NCBI GenBank assembly: GCA_028583605.1
Contig: CM053334.1
Location: 22,247,726 to 22,311,725 of the forward strand
DNA length: 64,000 bases
Reading direction: 5' to 3'
DNA from: Dastarcus helophoroides
Lineage: Eukaryota > Arthropoda > Insecta > Coleoptera > Bothrideridae
The notes beneath the pieces were generated by a model. That model made no database searches, was not told the DNA's origin, and saw only the letters and a program-made list of their open reading frames with translations. This document shows, in pieces, positions 24,503 to 35,936 of this stretch; the first letter of the stretch is position 1; every line of letters begins with the position of its first letter. A program made the position numbers and the translations under genes.

Positions 24503-24902
24503 TAAATTATAACTCTTTTTTCATTTTTGAATCATAAAATGACGATAAAAACGAAAAAAACCATTAGATTGACCAGAACTTTTATTTTAACCTCGAATAA
24601 CTTTTAAACCAGTCAAGTTAGCCAAAAATCACAAGAGACCTTTTTTGTAGAGCGGTAAATTTTCTATAAAAATAATCATTTGTCGACATGATATGTTTAT
24701 TGGTTTATGGGATAAAAAATTCCAAAGTATTAACAGAACTTTTCCTATGTTATTTCCATTTAAAACTTTGGCTATCGGGGGGGCCGGGTTGATATTAAAA
24801 TGAAGAGCTATAACTTGGCATGAATTTTTTTTATATATTTGGAACCGATTTAGGACCATCGTGGAAAAAAATTCGAACATTTTCTAAATAAGGACCACCC
24901 TA
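24503..24902 (-). repeat. Right terminal inverted repeat of the hAT element
   Basis: Pairs with 21157-21557. The minus-strand ORF inside it (24629-24880) is a by-product of the repeat, not a gene. Confidence 0.88.
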
Positions 24903-24910
24903 ATGTTCAA

Positions 24911-26015
24911 TGTGCACTATTTTTCAAAGATTTTTTTCAACTTGATTGAAAATTTAAATATTTTTTTAAATTTTAACTTTTTGTAAAATTTCGACTCAAA
25001 TTTTCGATTCTTTTCAAAAATTTTCACTTGGTTTGAAAATGTTCACTATATTTTACAAAAATACTGGAATTTTTCTATAAATTTTAACTATTTTTAAAAT
25101 TCCGAATATTTCAAATTTTAGACTTAAAAAATTCTAAATCTTTCGTAGATTCAACTTTTTTTTACAACATTCTTAAAACCTTTCTTGTCTAAAATTTTTG
25201 ATTTGTTCTTGAAATGTTACCTTTTTTGAAAATTTAAATTTTTTTTAAAATTTCACTTTTTTGTATTTTTCATTTTAACTTTTTTTTATAAATAATGAAA
25301 TTTGAATTTAAAAATTGAAATTTTTGAAGAATTTGTACTTTTTTAAAATTTCGGCATTTTACCTGGTTTTTTGACATTAACAAAAATTTTAATTGAAATA
25401 ACTGAAAATTTGGATTTTTCATTTTATTTGAAAATTTTTTTCAACTTGATTGAAAATTTAAATATTTTTTTAATTGGTAACTTTTTTTAAAATTTCGACT
25501 GAAATTTTCGATTCTTTTTAAAAATTTTCACTTTGTTTGAAAATGTTCACTATATTTTACAGAAATTCTAGAATTTTTCTATAAATTTTGTTTTTTATTT
25601 AAATTTCGACTATTTCAAATTTTAGACTAAAAAAATTTTAAATCTTTCGTAGATTCAACTTTTTTCAACATTTCCGAAACATTACTTGTTCAAATTTTCG
25701 ATTCTTTCTTAAAATGTTGCCTTTTTTTGGAAAATTCAGATTTTTATGAAAAATGTCAACTTGTTGCATTTTTCATTTTAACTTTTTTTGACAATATTAA
25801 AATTTAAATTAGAAAATTGAATTTTTTTAAAAAATTTGCAGTTTTTAAAATTTTGACTACTTTCTGATGATTTTTGACTTTTTGAAAAATTCTAATTCAG
25901 GTAAATGAAAATATTGACTTTTGATTTTCTTTTGAAAATATTGACATTTCAAAATTTCCATTATTTTCCAAAATTTCCATTTTTTCAAAATTTGACTTAT
26001 TTTGAATATTATATA
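24911..26015. repeat. Continuation of the diverged tandem units
   Basis: Units continue with markers near 25256 and 25760. Without the hAT insertion the spacings are about 613, 658 and 504 bp. The 992-bp foldback element splits the last one, which resumes at 27012 (TAATGTGTACTATTTT). Confidence 0.7.
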
Positions 26016-26017
26016 TA

Positions 26018-27009
26018 CAGGGTAAGTCACTAAGCGGGAATCGGTCTTTGGTAGGCGTATCGTTCAAAATATCGAAACATGTTTGGAATAACAGTTGTTC
26101 AAAATAAAGTTCTCCACAACTTAAAATTATTGCCAAATATGGCGGCCTTCCGGTTACACCGGAAATGAACACAACTTTCTTATTTTAAATAGAACACCCT
26201 ATATATTTTTACGTTTTTGGATTCCTTGTTAAAAATGAATATGAATTTATTAAGACGACGACCATATCGACCAATTCTTCTTGAGAAAACATTGTCTTTC
26301 AGTACTGATACCAAGACCTCGCAACAACAATGAGATAAACTGTCAGTTATTGCCGGACAAACGAGACAAAACAAAACCGCAACATCCAGGGCTAACGCGA
26401 TAATACAAAATTATGAAAATCTCAAAAATTATTGAACGGAGGTGGCAATATCTGGTACCAAAAAAAAGGTAATTTAATTTCGCATCCGATAAAATAATCC
26501 AAGATAGGTAGCTCTATTTGAAAAAATTAAGTTATGCATGTTTGAACAACTGAAGAATTGAGTCGACGGATGTGAAGAAATTTAAAAAATCTTGCTAACA
26601 GCAAAGACGTAAACAAATACTTCATTTCTTCCTGAATCCAAAACCGTATGCCACACAAATCTGAGTCATTGCGTTTGGAAAATATCGTTAATGGCGTCAA
26701 GCTCCGAAATCGTCAAATTTAACCAAAAAAATTAAATTACGCGAAAACGGTTCAACTAAGGGCCCATGTCGTCTTAATAAATTCATATCTATTTTTAACA
26801 AGGAATTCAAAAATGTAAAAATACATAGGGTGTTCTATTTAAAATAAGAAAGTTGTGTTCATTTCCGGTGCAACCGGAAGGTCGCCATATTTGGCAATAA
26901 TTTTAGGTTGTGGAGAACTTTATTTCGAACAACTGTTATTTAAAACATTTTTCGATATTTTGAACGATACGCCTACCAAAGACCGATTCCCGCTTAGTGA
27001 CTTACCCTG
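26018..27009. mobile_element. 992-bp foldback/MITE-like element with TA flanks
   Basis: Begins CAGGGTAAGTCACTAAG and ends with its reverse complement, flanked by TA (26016-26017 and 27010-27011). The arms are about 245 bp (26018-26263 and 26765-27009) with few mismatches; the centre of about 500 bp has no ORF of note. TA flanks suggest mobilisation by a Tc1/mariner-like or related transposase, but no transposase is encoded. Sibling T-rich units show the uninterrupted site. Confidence 0.82.
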
Positions 27010-27011
27010 TA

Positions 27012-28981
27012 TAATGTGTACTATTTTTTAAACATTTTGTTCGACTTGATTGCAAATTTAAACGAGTTTGTAAATTTTAAGTTATTTTAAAATTTGGACT
27101 CAAATTTTCGATATTTTCAAAAATTTTCACTTTATTTGAAAATGTTCACTTTATTTTACAAAAATTCTAGAATTTTTCAACCAATTTTCACTTTTTTTTT
27201 ATATTTCGACCATTTTAAAATTTAGACTTTTAAGAAATTCAAAATTTTTCGTAGTTTCAACTTTTTTGAACATTTCCAAAACCTCTGTTTGTCAAAAGTT
27301 TTATATTTCAAAGTAGAAATTTTCCATTTTTATCCACATTTTAACTTTTTAGCTCAAATGTTTTTACACAAATCTCGAGTTTTTCGGTCGAAGTATGGAT
27401 TTTTGTTTCTCCAAATTGCGAGTTTAAGTTCTTTACAGTTCTTTTTTTTAATTTTGACTCAGAACTAATAATTGCAATTTTTTATAGGGATTTTGGTTTG
27501 GTGTTCCAAATTTCGACTTCAGATCTAGCAGAGTTTGTTAAAACAATTTTGAAATGTCAAGATGTATCTATGTTAAAATTTTAATTGTTAAATTTAAAAT
27601 AAATTTTATTTCCTTAGCTGTCGAGTCTGAAGTTCAATTTTTAAATAAGTCAAAGCAAAGGACATAAGTTACTACTCCCTGTTATCCCTACCATTGTCAA
27701 AAAATATATATGTTTTATTGCTCCTTGCGCGATTGAGTGGTATATTTAAAAGTGGCGCTAAAACTCGAACGTTTAATTCGTTGTTCAAAAATTAGAGTGG
27801 GGGAATATCCGCGCAACTTTAACGATCCTATCCTGACAACTTTAATGAGCAGCAACTTTAACGGGCGCAACTTTAGCGGGAGTCGGTTATATCGGTTATA
27901 TTTTGTATATTTTAAAAGTCGTTAAGTTTTTGAGAGGGTGTTTGTGGATATGATGATAGAATTTAAATAGTTTTGGGAAGTTAATCCTGCTTTTGGAGGG
28001 ACTTGGCATCCCTCAGCTTTCCTTAGCTGCGCCCATGCGAGCGTTTAACATTGAATTTATTTAAAAATCGAAATACAAATCTTATCCCATGAAACCAAGA
28101 AAGATTAAGAAAACAGCTCTAACGCGTTTCGATAGCCAAACTATCATCTTTAGAGATATACTGGATTTATTTAAAATTGTTATAGAACTCTCATTTATTC
28201 GACGTTTGGGGTAAAATTACTGTCATAAGCAAATTAGATCTGATTCCAGTTGGTGTTCGAAAAAAAATTTTAATGGAAATCGAGTTAGGGAAATTAAATT
28301 TTAAGATAAAACCAATTCCGGCGGTATTAAAAGACAATCAAAATGCTAATATCGGTGGTTAAAAAGATCAGGCGAATTCCCTGGTTTCGAATTCAATGAA
28401 CAGCAATATCAATAAAAAGTAATAGCGGATTTGTCCTTGCTTAAAATTCCCCACAAAGTCCGATAAAATCGGGGTGAATTTACAATAACAGATTTTTAGG
28501 CGGAAATTCAAACAATTCGAAGCGGATTTTTATTTTGTTCGACTGACCACAAAACACGTCGAGCTGGTTGTAAATTCCTATCAGGCGATACATGTTAAAA
28601 TTACCCGGATATGTTTGTAGGTAGCGATCCAACTCCACCAACTAAGACAATTAGTGTTGACTTAGCCCAAGACAATAATAGCGCCGCTATTAAACGGCTC
28701 GTGGATGGTATTTATTTGTGTTCGAAGTCCGTAAGGACAGAGTTCGCTTTGAGCAATCAGGCTCTGCATTTGATGTGAAGGTGCGAACTTGTCAGTTGAT
28801 TGTTCCCGCGCTCTCTTGTTTGTGTTGGACTAAATGTACTGCACTAGTTGGCTCTGATTGATGTTCACTTCAATTGTTTAACTTTATCCGTGACCACCTG
28901 TTATTTCCTCCGTTCTCTGTATCAAACTCGAATGAACACTAAACAGCGATCATGTTGCTTCTGAGGAAAAATATAATTTTT
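27012..28981. other. T-rich tail, then plain non-coding DNA
   Basis: T-rich until about 27600. From 27660 to 28980 composition is normal and no gene is recognised; a dispersed repeat copy lies at 28058-28153 on the minus strand. The small ORF at 27737-27925 is unsupported. Confidence 0.5.
28123..28153 (-). ncRNA. Second hammerhead-like motif family, copy B
   Basis: On the minus strand: CTAAAGA, one extra T, a perfect 5-bp hairpin GATAG/CTATC with loop TTTGG, then GAAACGCG. It has the same order as the Penelope-like motif (core, extra base, stem II, GAAA). The core G is changed, so activity is unlikely. Confidence 0.35.
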
Positions 28982-30125
28982 CAGTGGCGACTCGTAGCCA
29001 AAACTAATGGGCGTGCTGCGACAATGTTAAGTGTTTTACTATTTTTAAGATTTCGACTGAAAATTTCGACATTTTCAAAACGTTACTTTTCGAAAATTTA
29101 AGATTTCTTTGAAAACTTGAAAATGAAAACTTTTGCGTTTTTTGAAAGGTTGGATTTTTTCTAAATTTCGACTGTATTGCCAAATTTAGATTTTTTCTTG
29201 TAATCTCGACCTTATTTTATTTTTAAGTATTGACTTTTCTAAAAAACTGTGAATACTCTTTTAAAAATTTCCGTATTTTCGTAAATATTTAGACTTTTCG
29301 GTGTTCGGTTCGTTTGTAATTTTTTCTGAACATTATTATTATATTTTTTTTAATTTTTACCATTTGAAAACTCTTACTTTTTTGAAAAATGTAAATTTTT
29401 TGAAAACTAGACTTTTGACTTTTTAAATTTTCGACTTTTTTCTAAATTTCATCTTTGTTTATAATTTTTTTTGGGAAATTGTTTTGTTGAAAATTTCGAT
29501 TCTTAGTAATTTCGACTAATTTTTATTTAAATGTCAACTATTTTTCAAAATTTCGACTCTTTTTTGCAAAGTTTCGATTATTTTTTGATTTTTTTTTGTT
29601 GAAAATTTCGCTACTTCTTAATTTTCGAAATTCTTTCAAAATTTCGATTTTTTTAAAAATTTTGAAACTCCGTAAATGTTTGACATTTTTTCAAAATTTT
29701 AATTTTTTTGACCTAAAATTTCAACTTTCTAAAAAAATGTTCCACTTTAATATGAAATTTTAACTACCAAAAATGTAAACTTTTTCCAAAATTTTAACTT
29801 CTCAATATTTCGACTTTTGAAAACCTCGATATCTGATAATTTTCACTTGTTTTCAATATTCCGGTTTCGAAAATTTTGATTTTTATTGAAAAGTTGATTG
29901 CAAATTTTCCAACTATTCAAAATTTAAACTTTTTAAAATTTCAATTATTTCGTAAATTCGATAAAAATTCTCAAATCTTTTGCAAATTTTGATATTTTTT
30001 TAATTTCTACAATAAATTTTGACCACGTCTTTTTGAAAATTTTTTCTTTTGCAAAATTTTGACTTCTTTTGGAAATTTGAAAGATTTAGAAAATTTTGCC
30101 TTGTCAACAAGTTTCGACTTTCTTG

Positions 30126-30213
30126 ACTAGCTTGACTATCGAAACGCGTTAGAGCAATCTCTGCTGTGTTTCAGAGGACAATATTTGTATTTCAATTTTT
30201 GAAGATAACCAAA
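30126..30213 (+). repeat. Dispersed repeat with CGAAACGCGTTAGAG
   Basis: Matches 5500-5622 and the minus strand of 28058-28140: ACTATCGAAACGCGTTAG, then GTTTCAG(A/G)GGACAA, TTTGTATTTCAATTTTTGAA and GATAACCAA. Partial copies lie at 1925-2095 and 41486-41530. Confidence 0.75.
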
Positions 30214-33134
30214 AAAAAGAAAAAAATATAAGATTTTTGAGACATATTCTTAAAGTTTCGAGTTTTCAAATCTCGAAATTTTTTCTTTTACGAAATTTTC
30301 TCTATTTTTCATATTTAGTTTTTGTTTGAAATTTCAACTTTTTTCGACAATCTTGAATTTTTCAAGAATTTTAATTCTATTTTTTAAATTACCGCCGCTT
30401 TTTGAAAATTTGGGCTTTTTCTGAAAATTTCGATGTTTTTCAAATCTGGATAACTTTTTAATTTTGCCTTTTTTTCAAAATTTTAATTTCATTGAAAATA
30501 ACGATTCTTTACAATGTCGACTTTTCATTTAAACTTTTAATAATTTTTAAAAATTCTTCTGTTTTCCAAATTTTAATATTTTTTAAAAATTTTCCAAAAA
30601 TTCCATTTTGAAAACACTTTGGAATTGTATTTGAAAAAGTTTCGCAATAATTTTCGATAATCTTTTAAAAATTTTAGCATTTTCGATTTTTTTTTTTGAA
30701 AATTTTCATTTGTCAAAATGTTGACCTTTGTTTCAAATTTTCGACTTATTTTGAAACTTTCTATATTTTTCCGGAATGTTCATCAATTTCCGAAAATGTT
30801 GCCTCTTTGAACTGTTTTTCAGAATGTCCACATTTTTTGACAATCTTTACCTTCTACAAAAATGTAATTTACTTTTGAATTAATTAGTAACCGCTTTTAC
30901 AAAATTCCGATTTTTTTGAAAATTTAGATTTTTTTCAAGTCTTTTTTAAAATTTCCTCTTGAAATTTTTAACTATTTTTCAGAACTTCAACTTTTTTAGA
31001 AATTTGTTGAAAACCAACTTTATTGAACATTTTAATTTTTTTTGACATTTTAAGAAACTTTGATTCTATTAAAAATTTTGACGTTTTCAAATTTTGTTTC
31101 CTTTTGAAAATTTTAACCTTTTTCGAATATTTGAAATTGATAGTTTCATTTTTTTTAAACTTTTTAATACTCTTGTAAATTATCTTTTTTCTTAAATTAG
31201 ATCGGCTCCAAAAATGTTAATTTAATTGAAAATAACGATTCTTTACAATATCGACTTTTCATTTAAACTTTCAATAGTTTTTAAAAATTTTTCTATTTTC
31301 CAAATTAAATTTTTCCAAAAATTCCATTTTGAAAACACTTTGGAATTTAATTTGAAAATGTTTCGCAATAATTTTCAATAATTTTTTAAAATTTTTAAAA
31401 TTTTCAAAATTCTGACCTTTTTAAAAATTAGTGCAACTCAAAAATCCGATATTTTTTCAAAATTTTCTTTTTTGAAAACTTCCGTTTTTTACAATTTCAC
31501 TTTTTTTTAAATTGGCATTTGCTCAAAATTTTACTTTTTAAAAAGTTTTTTACAATTTTCGACTTTTTAAAAGATTCGAGTTTTTTCCAAATTCGACTTT
31601 TTTAAAAAATCCGAATTTTCTTAAATTTCAATTTTTATGGAAATAACATTTCTCGACTCTTTTAATTTTCGAGATTTTTCAAAACTTAAATTTTTTTGTC
31701 AAAATTTTGACTTGTTTAAAAATGTCGACATTTTTAAAGTCCGTTTATTTTGTAGAATTTCAAAATTTGTATTTTTCTGAACATTTCGTTTGTTGACAAA
31801 AAAATTTTAAATTTTTTTAAAAATTGAGCCATTATTTTTAATTGTCGATTTTGCTTGAAAATTTTAAGTTTATTTTGAAATTCCGATTGGTAAAAATTTT
31901 TGCTTTTTTAAACGCTTAGATTTTTTCAAATCGCTAGTTTTTTTAAAATTTTGCATATTTTTAACTTCTTTGACTGTAACTTCTAAATTTCCAGTTTTTT
32001 AAATCAATTTTTACTTTTTCTTGGAAATTTCTTTCTTTAATAATTTGAATTTTGAATTTTTAAGAATTTGGATTTTTCTTGAATATTTTGCCGTCTTCTG
32101 AAATTTTCGATTTTTCAAAATTTTGGCTTTTGTTTTAAAATTTTGACTTATTTTGAAGATTTCTATATTTTTTCTGAAACTTTAACATTTTCCCAAAATT
32201 TTACCTTTTTGAAATTTTTAAGTATTTTTCAAAATCTCCTAATTTTTTGACAATCTTTACTTTCTACAAAATTGCAAATTTAAATTAATCAATATACCGC
32301 TTTTAAAAAATTCCGATTTTTTTGAAAATTTTAATTTTTTTCGACATTTTAAAAAACTTTGATTGCATTACAATTTTAACGTTTTCAAAATTTGTCTGTT
32401 TATGATAATTTCAACCTTTTTCGAAAATATGAAATTGACAGTTTTGTTGTTTACTCTTGTAAAATATCTTTTTTCTTAAATTAGTTCGGATCCAAAAATT
32501 TCTATTTTGTTTTAAAATTTCGATTCTCTGAAAAATTTGTTCTTTTTTAAAGGTTTAAACTTTTTCAAATAGCGACTTCTTTTAAAATTTTCCCTATTTT
32601 TGACATTTTTGACTATTCTTTTATATTCCTATTTTTTTTTAAATCCTGACCTTTTCAAAATTTTAACAATTTTGGCTTTTTTTTGGAAATTTCGTTTTTT
32701 TAATAATTTGAATTTTTAAGAATTTGGATTTTTCCTAAAAATATTACCGTCTTCTGAAATTTTCGATTTTTTTGGGGAAATGTTGGTTTTTCAAAATTAT
32801 AACGTTTTTTTTCAAAATTTCGACTTATTTTAAAGACTTCTATAATTTTTCTGTAATTTCAACATTTCCCAAAAATTTTGCCATTTCTTGAAAATTTTAA
32901 CGGCTTCTGAAATTTTCGATATTTTTTTTGGAAATATGGTTTTTTTTTTAAAATTTTAATGTTTTTTTTAATATTTCGACTTATTTTGAAGACTTCTATA
33001 ATTTTTCTGAAAATTCATCAAATTCCGAATATCTTGCCTTTTTGTAGTTTTTAAGTAATTTTCAAAATTTCCACATTTTTCCTCTGGAAATTTTTAACTA
33101 TTTTTCAAAACTTCTTTCGAAATTTTATTATAGT

Positions 33135-33477
33135 ATATATCGTACTCTTTGGAGGACAAGCATTCATTATTTATAGCGGGAACAGATGACAAGATGGGCG
33201 GGAACACTAATAAATGAATGACAACAAAGATAACTGACGAGAAGCGGGATTGGTTAATAAACTCTGTCTTCCCAAAAGACAAACATATATATCCATCGCG
33301 CCTTTTGAACACATTCCAAGGTACAAAACACGCCATATAGAATTATTACATATATGATCTAGATACGCGTTCATTGTCGTAACCTAACCTAACCTAGACG
33401 AATAAAATCCCGAATACCATAGTTTTTCTCTGTTATTTCTGAAAACCCCAACACTCTTCACTAACCACCCAGTTAGT
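33135..33477. mobile_element. 343-bp insertion of unknown type in T-rich DNA
   Basis: Normal-composition DNA between T-rich flanks, bounded by TATAGT at 33129-33134 and 33478-33483 (possible 6-bp target duplication). It contains three CCTAA units near 33382-33396. No ORF or terminal inverted repeat supports a class. Confidence 0.4.
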
Positions 33478-34440
33478 TATAGTTTTTTTTTTAAAACTTC
33501 ACTTATTTAAAATTTTCGACCTTTGCAAAATTCCAACTTTTTTTTGTAAATTTTAGCACCAAAACTTCGATTATTTTGAATTTGGAGTTTTTTTTGAAAA
33601 CTTCACCTATTTAAAATTTTTGACTTTTTCAAAATTGCAACTTTTTTTTTGTAAATTTTGGCACTAAAGCTTCGACGTCTTCTAAAAATTTCGAAAATTG
33701 TTTCTGAGAATAACAACTTTTTTTGAAAATTTTGTTTTGTTTATAATTTTACAATTTTTGCAGCATTTCGATTTGTTTTGGGAAAATTTCGGATTTTCTC
33801 GAAATTGTGACTAAAATTTTTTAATATTGTGTAAAATTTCAAATTTTTCTCGAAAATGTGCAATTTTTGGCCAAATTATGACCTTTATTAAAATGTTGCC
33901 ATTTTTCCCAATTTGGTTTTTAATTCGGCACTACTTTCAAATTTTAATTTTTGATAAAATTTTTCATTCAAAAATTTTGGCTTTTTTAAAAAATGTTTTT
34001 ATGAAAAATTTGACTATTCTGAAATTTTTGGCCTTTCTTCAGTATTTAGAATTTTTAAAAATGTTGAAAATTTGACCGATAATTTCTCAATTTTGTTTTT
34101 AAATCTTGACTTTTTATTTTAAATTTTGACTGCTTTTTAACTTTTAGATTATTTCTGAAAATCTCCCCTTTTTAAAAATTTCTAATTGTTTCCAAAATTT
34201 TGAAATTTTTTTCTAATTCTCAAATTTTATAAAAATAAAGACATTTTCACCATGTTTACTTTTTTAATTTCGACTTTCGACCTATTTTACCTTGAAGAAT
34301 AGCTATTTCTGAAAATCTTTACTTTTTTGGTAATTTAACTATCTATGAACATTTCAGACAATTTTAAAAATTTCGACTTATTTTGATAATTTTGGCCTTA
34401 AAATTTTTAGCCTTTAAAATTTAAACTTTTCTTGAAAATT

Positions 34441-35936
34441 TTGTCAATACATAATGAAGAATCACTGCGTGACAGGAAGTTAATTCGAATTACATTTGAC
34501 TTTACCCTTTCAATCCCAGTATACAGAAAAAGAAAATTTTACAAAAATGAAGGAAAACTAATAAGCGAACGTTACAACGTTTAAAAAATAGACATCAATT
34601 ATGTTTGCTTTGATACTGCTAGTTCGACAAGAGAAATACGTAGATAAACTATAAATTTTATACTAATTACAAATAAACGTGAATTTGCTCTTAATTGTGT
34701 TGAAAAAACCAATGAGCTGCTTTTAGTTGGCAAAATCGCCAACTTTTTCATAACTCGAATTTTCGGTTCAAGTATTAACTCTGAAGATTTTTAAATGAGC
34801 CGTAGCCGATCTAATTTGGTTATTTCGAGCTTAAATCGCACTCGTGTTTGACTTTGAAGTTAACTGAACCGAATTAATCAACAAAATGCAAATGATTCTG
34901 CGAAAGACAGATAAAAATTGGGAATAATTCCGATCAATTAATAATTCATGATGATTAATGAAGACTCAGAAAACAAGACAAGCGGTGCTTTTGAGAACAT
35001 ATCGACAGGGCGAGAGAGGAAAATAAGGGAACGTTTTAAATGCAGGGGTGAGTTTCGCCCCCCATTCCTCCACGTGTATTTCTGCTTTTCTATGCAAACA
35101 CTGATTAAATTTTCATGCCGCTAGGTATGGGATCATCTATAGCATCCAACTTATTGATTCTAATCTTAATAATGTAGAATTCTAATTGAAATTTTAATAA
35201 CGAAACATGTATTCTCGTTTATTTCCTTGGGCTTTCGCCTATTACTTTTTACTTCATTATTCGGAATACGTGAATTCGCCTGTTAATTGTAATGCTATAT
35301 TACGAAAAACAAGAATACTAATTGTCAATTTATTTCGCGTATTTGGGCGACTATTATCCCGCCCCCGATACCCCCAAAGCTTTAGAAATGCGATATGATT
35401 TTTAATAAGTGTTTTTATTTAAAGTAAACCTAATTCTTATACTCTTGAAATTATGACTAAAGAAAAATTAGTCGTAAAATATAATAGGCCTACTTTGAAA
35501 ATTGAAATAAAAAATATTAAATATTAAATAGAAATTTCTTTTAATTTGTTTCGATTTCCCTCTCCTTTTCTTTAACTAACATTTTTTTTAGAAGTTTCAA
35601 TATTTTAACTCGTCTCGAAATTGTAAGAAATAAAATTGAAAAACAATTTTCGGTATTTCATTTACAAATGTGAATTGGCGAAGAACATTTTATTAACAAA
35701 TGATGTGCATGAAGAGCCCAAAATATAATTTGTTTCGTTTAATAGGAGCATGCAACCCGAAGACTGATTTATCACATTTAAAATTTGATACACATTTTCA
35801 CACCCTTAGAGGTTCAATCTCCAAAATTTTTTTCTTATCGGATACCACCATCATATAAGGAACCTATTTGCCAAATCCACTTTAATGGTTTTGGAGATTT
35901 CGTGATTGACTTTTACATTGTCGGTTTTAAAAAATG
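34441..35936. other. Plain non-coding DNA
   Basis: Normal-composition block between two CAGTGGCG-related segments. The 63-codon ORF at 35207-35398 and that at 35785-36096 (which runs into the element end) are unsupported. Confidence 0.5.

Larger units (their letters stand above)
21157..24902 (+). mobile_element. hAT-superfamily DNA transposon, 3,746 bp, nearly intact
   Basis: The element begins TAGGGTGGTC and ends GACCACCCTA. It is flanked by the 8-bp target duplication ATGTTCAA (21149-21156 and 24903-24910). The ends form about 400-bp inverted repeats (21157-21557 and 24503-24902) that are nearly identical, which points to a fairly recent insertion. TAGGG fits the hAT terminal pattern YARNG. 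Inside is a two-exon transposase gene on the plus strand with one frameshift. It is inserted into tandem T-rich units whose siblings lack it. Confidence 0.9.
28982..34440 (-). mobile_element. Truncated CAGTGGCG element, reverse orientation, T-rich body
   Basis: At 28982 the sequence CAGTGGCGACTCGTAG begins a segment that matches, over about 500 bp and with many mismatches, the reverse complement of the right end of the complete element (39714 back to about 39200). The match includes CAAAACTAATGGG, GCTGCGACAATGTT and the ordered T-rich motifs that follow. The body then continues as T-rich DNA with internal duplications (for example 30480-30700 with 31208-31400, and 30740-30930 with 32140-32330). 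I see no matching far end or target duplication, so the outer limit at 34440 is only a change in composition. Confidence 0.6.

Noticed and set aside
33382..33396. Three CCTAA units as telomeric sequence
   Set aside because: Only three copies inside a small insertion; too short for an interstitial telomere.
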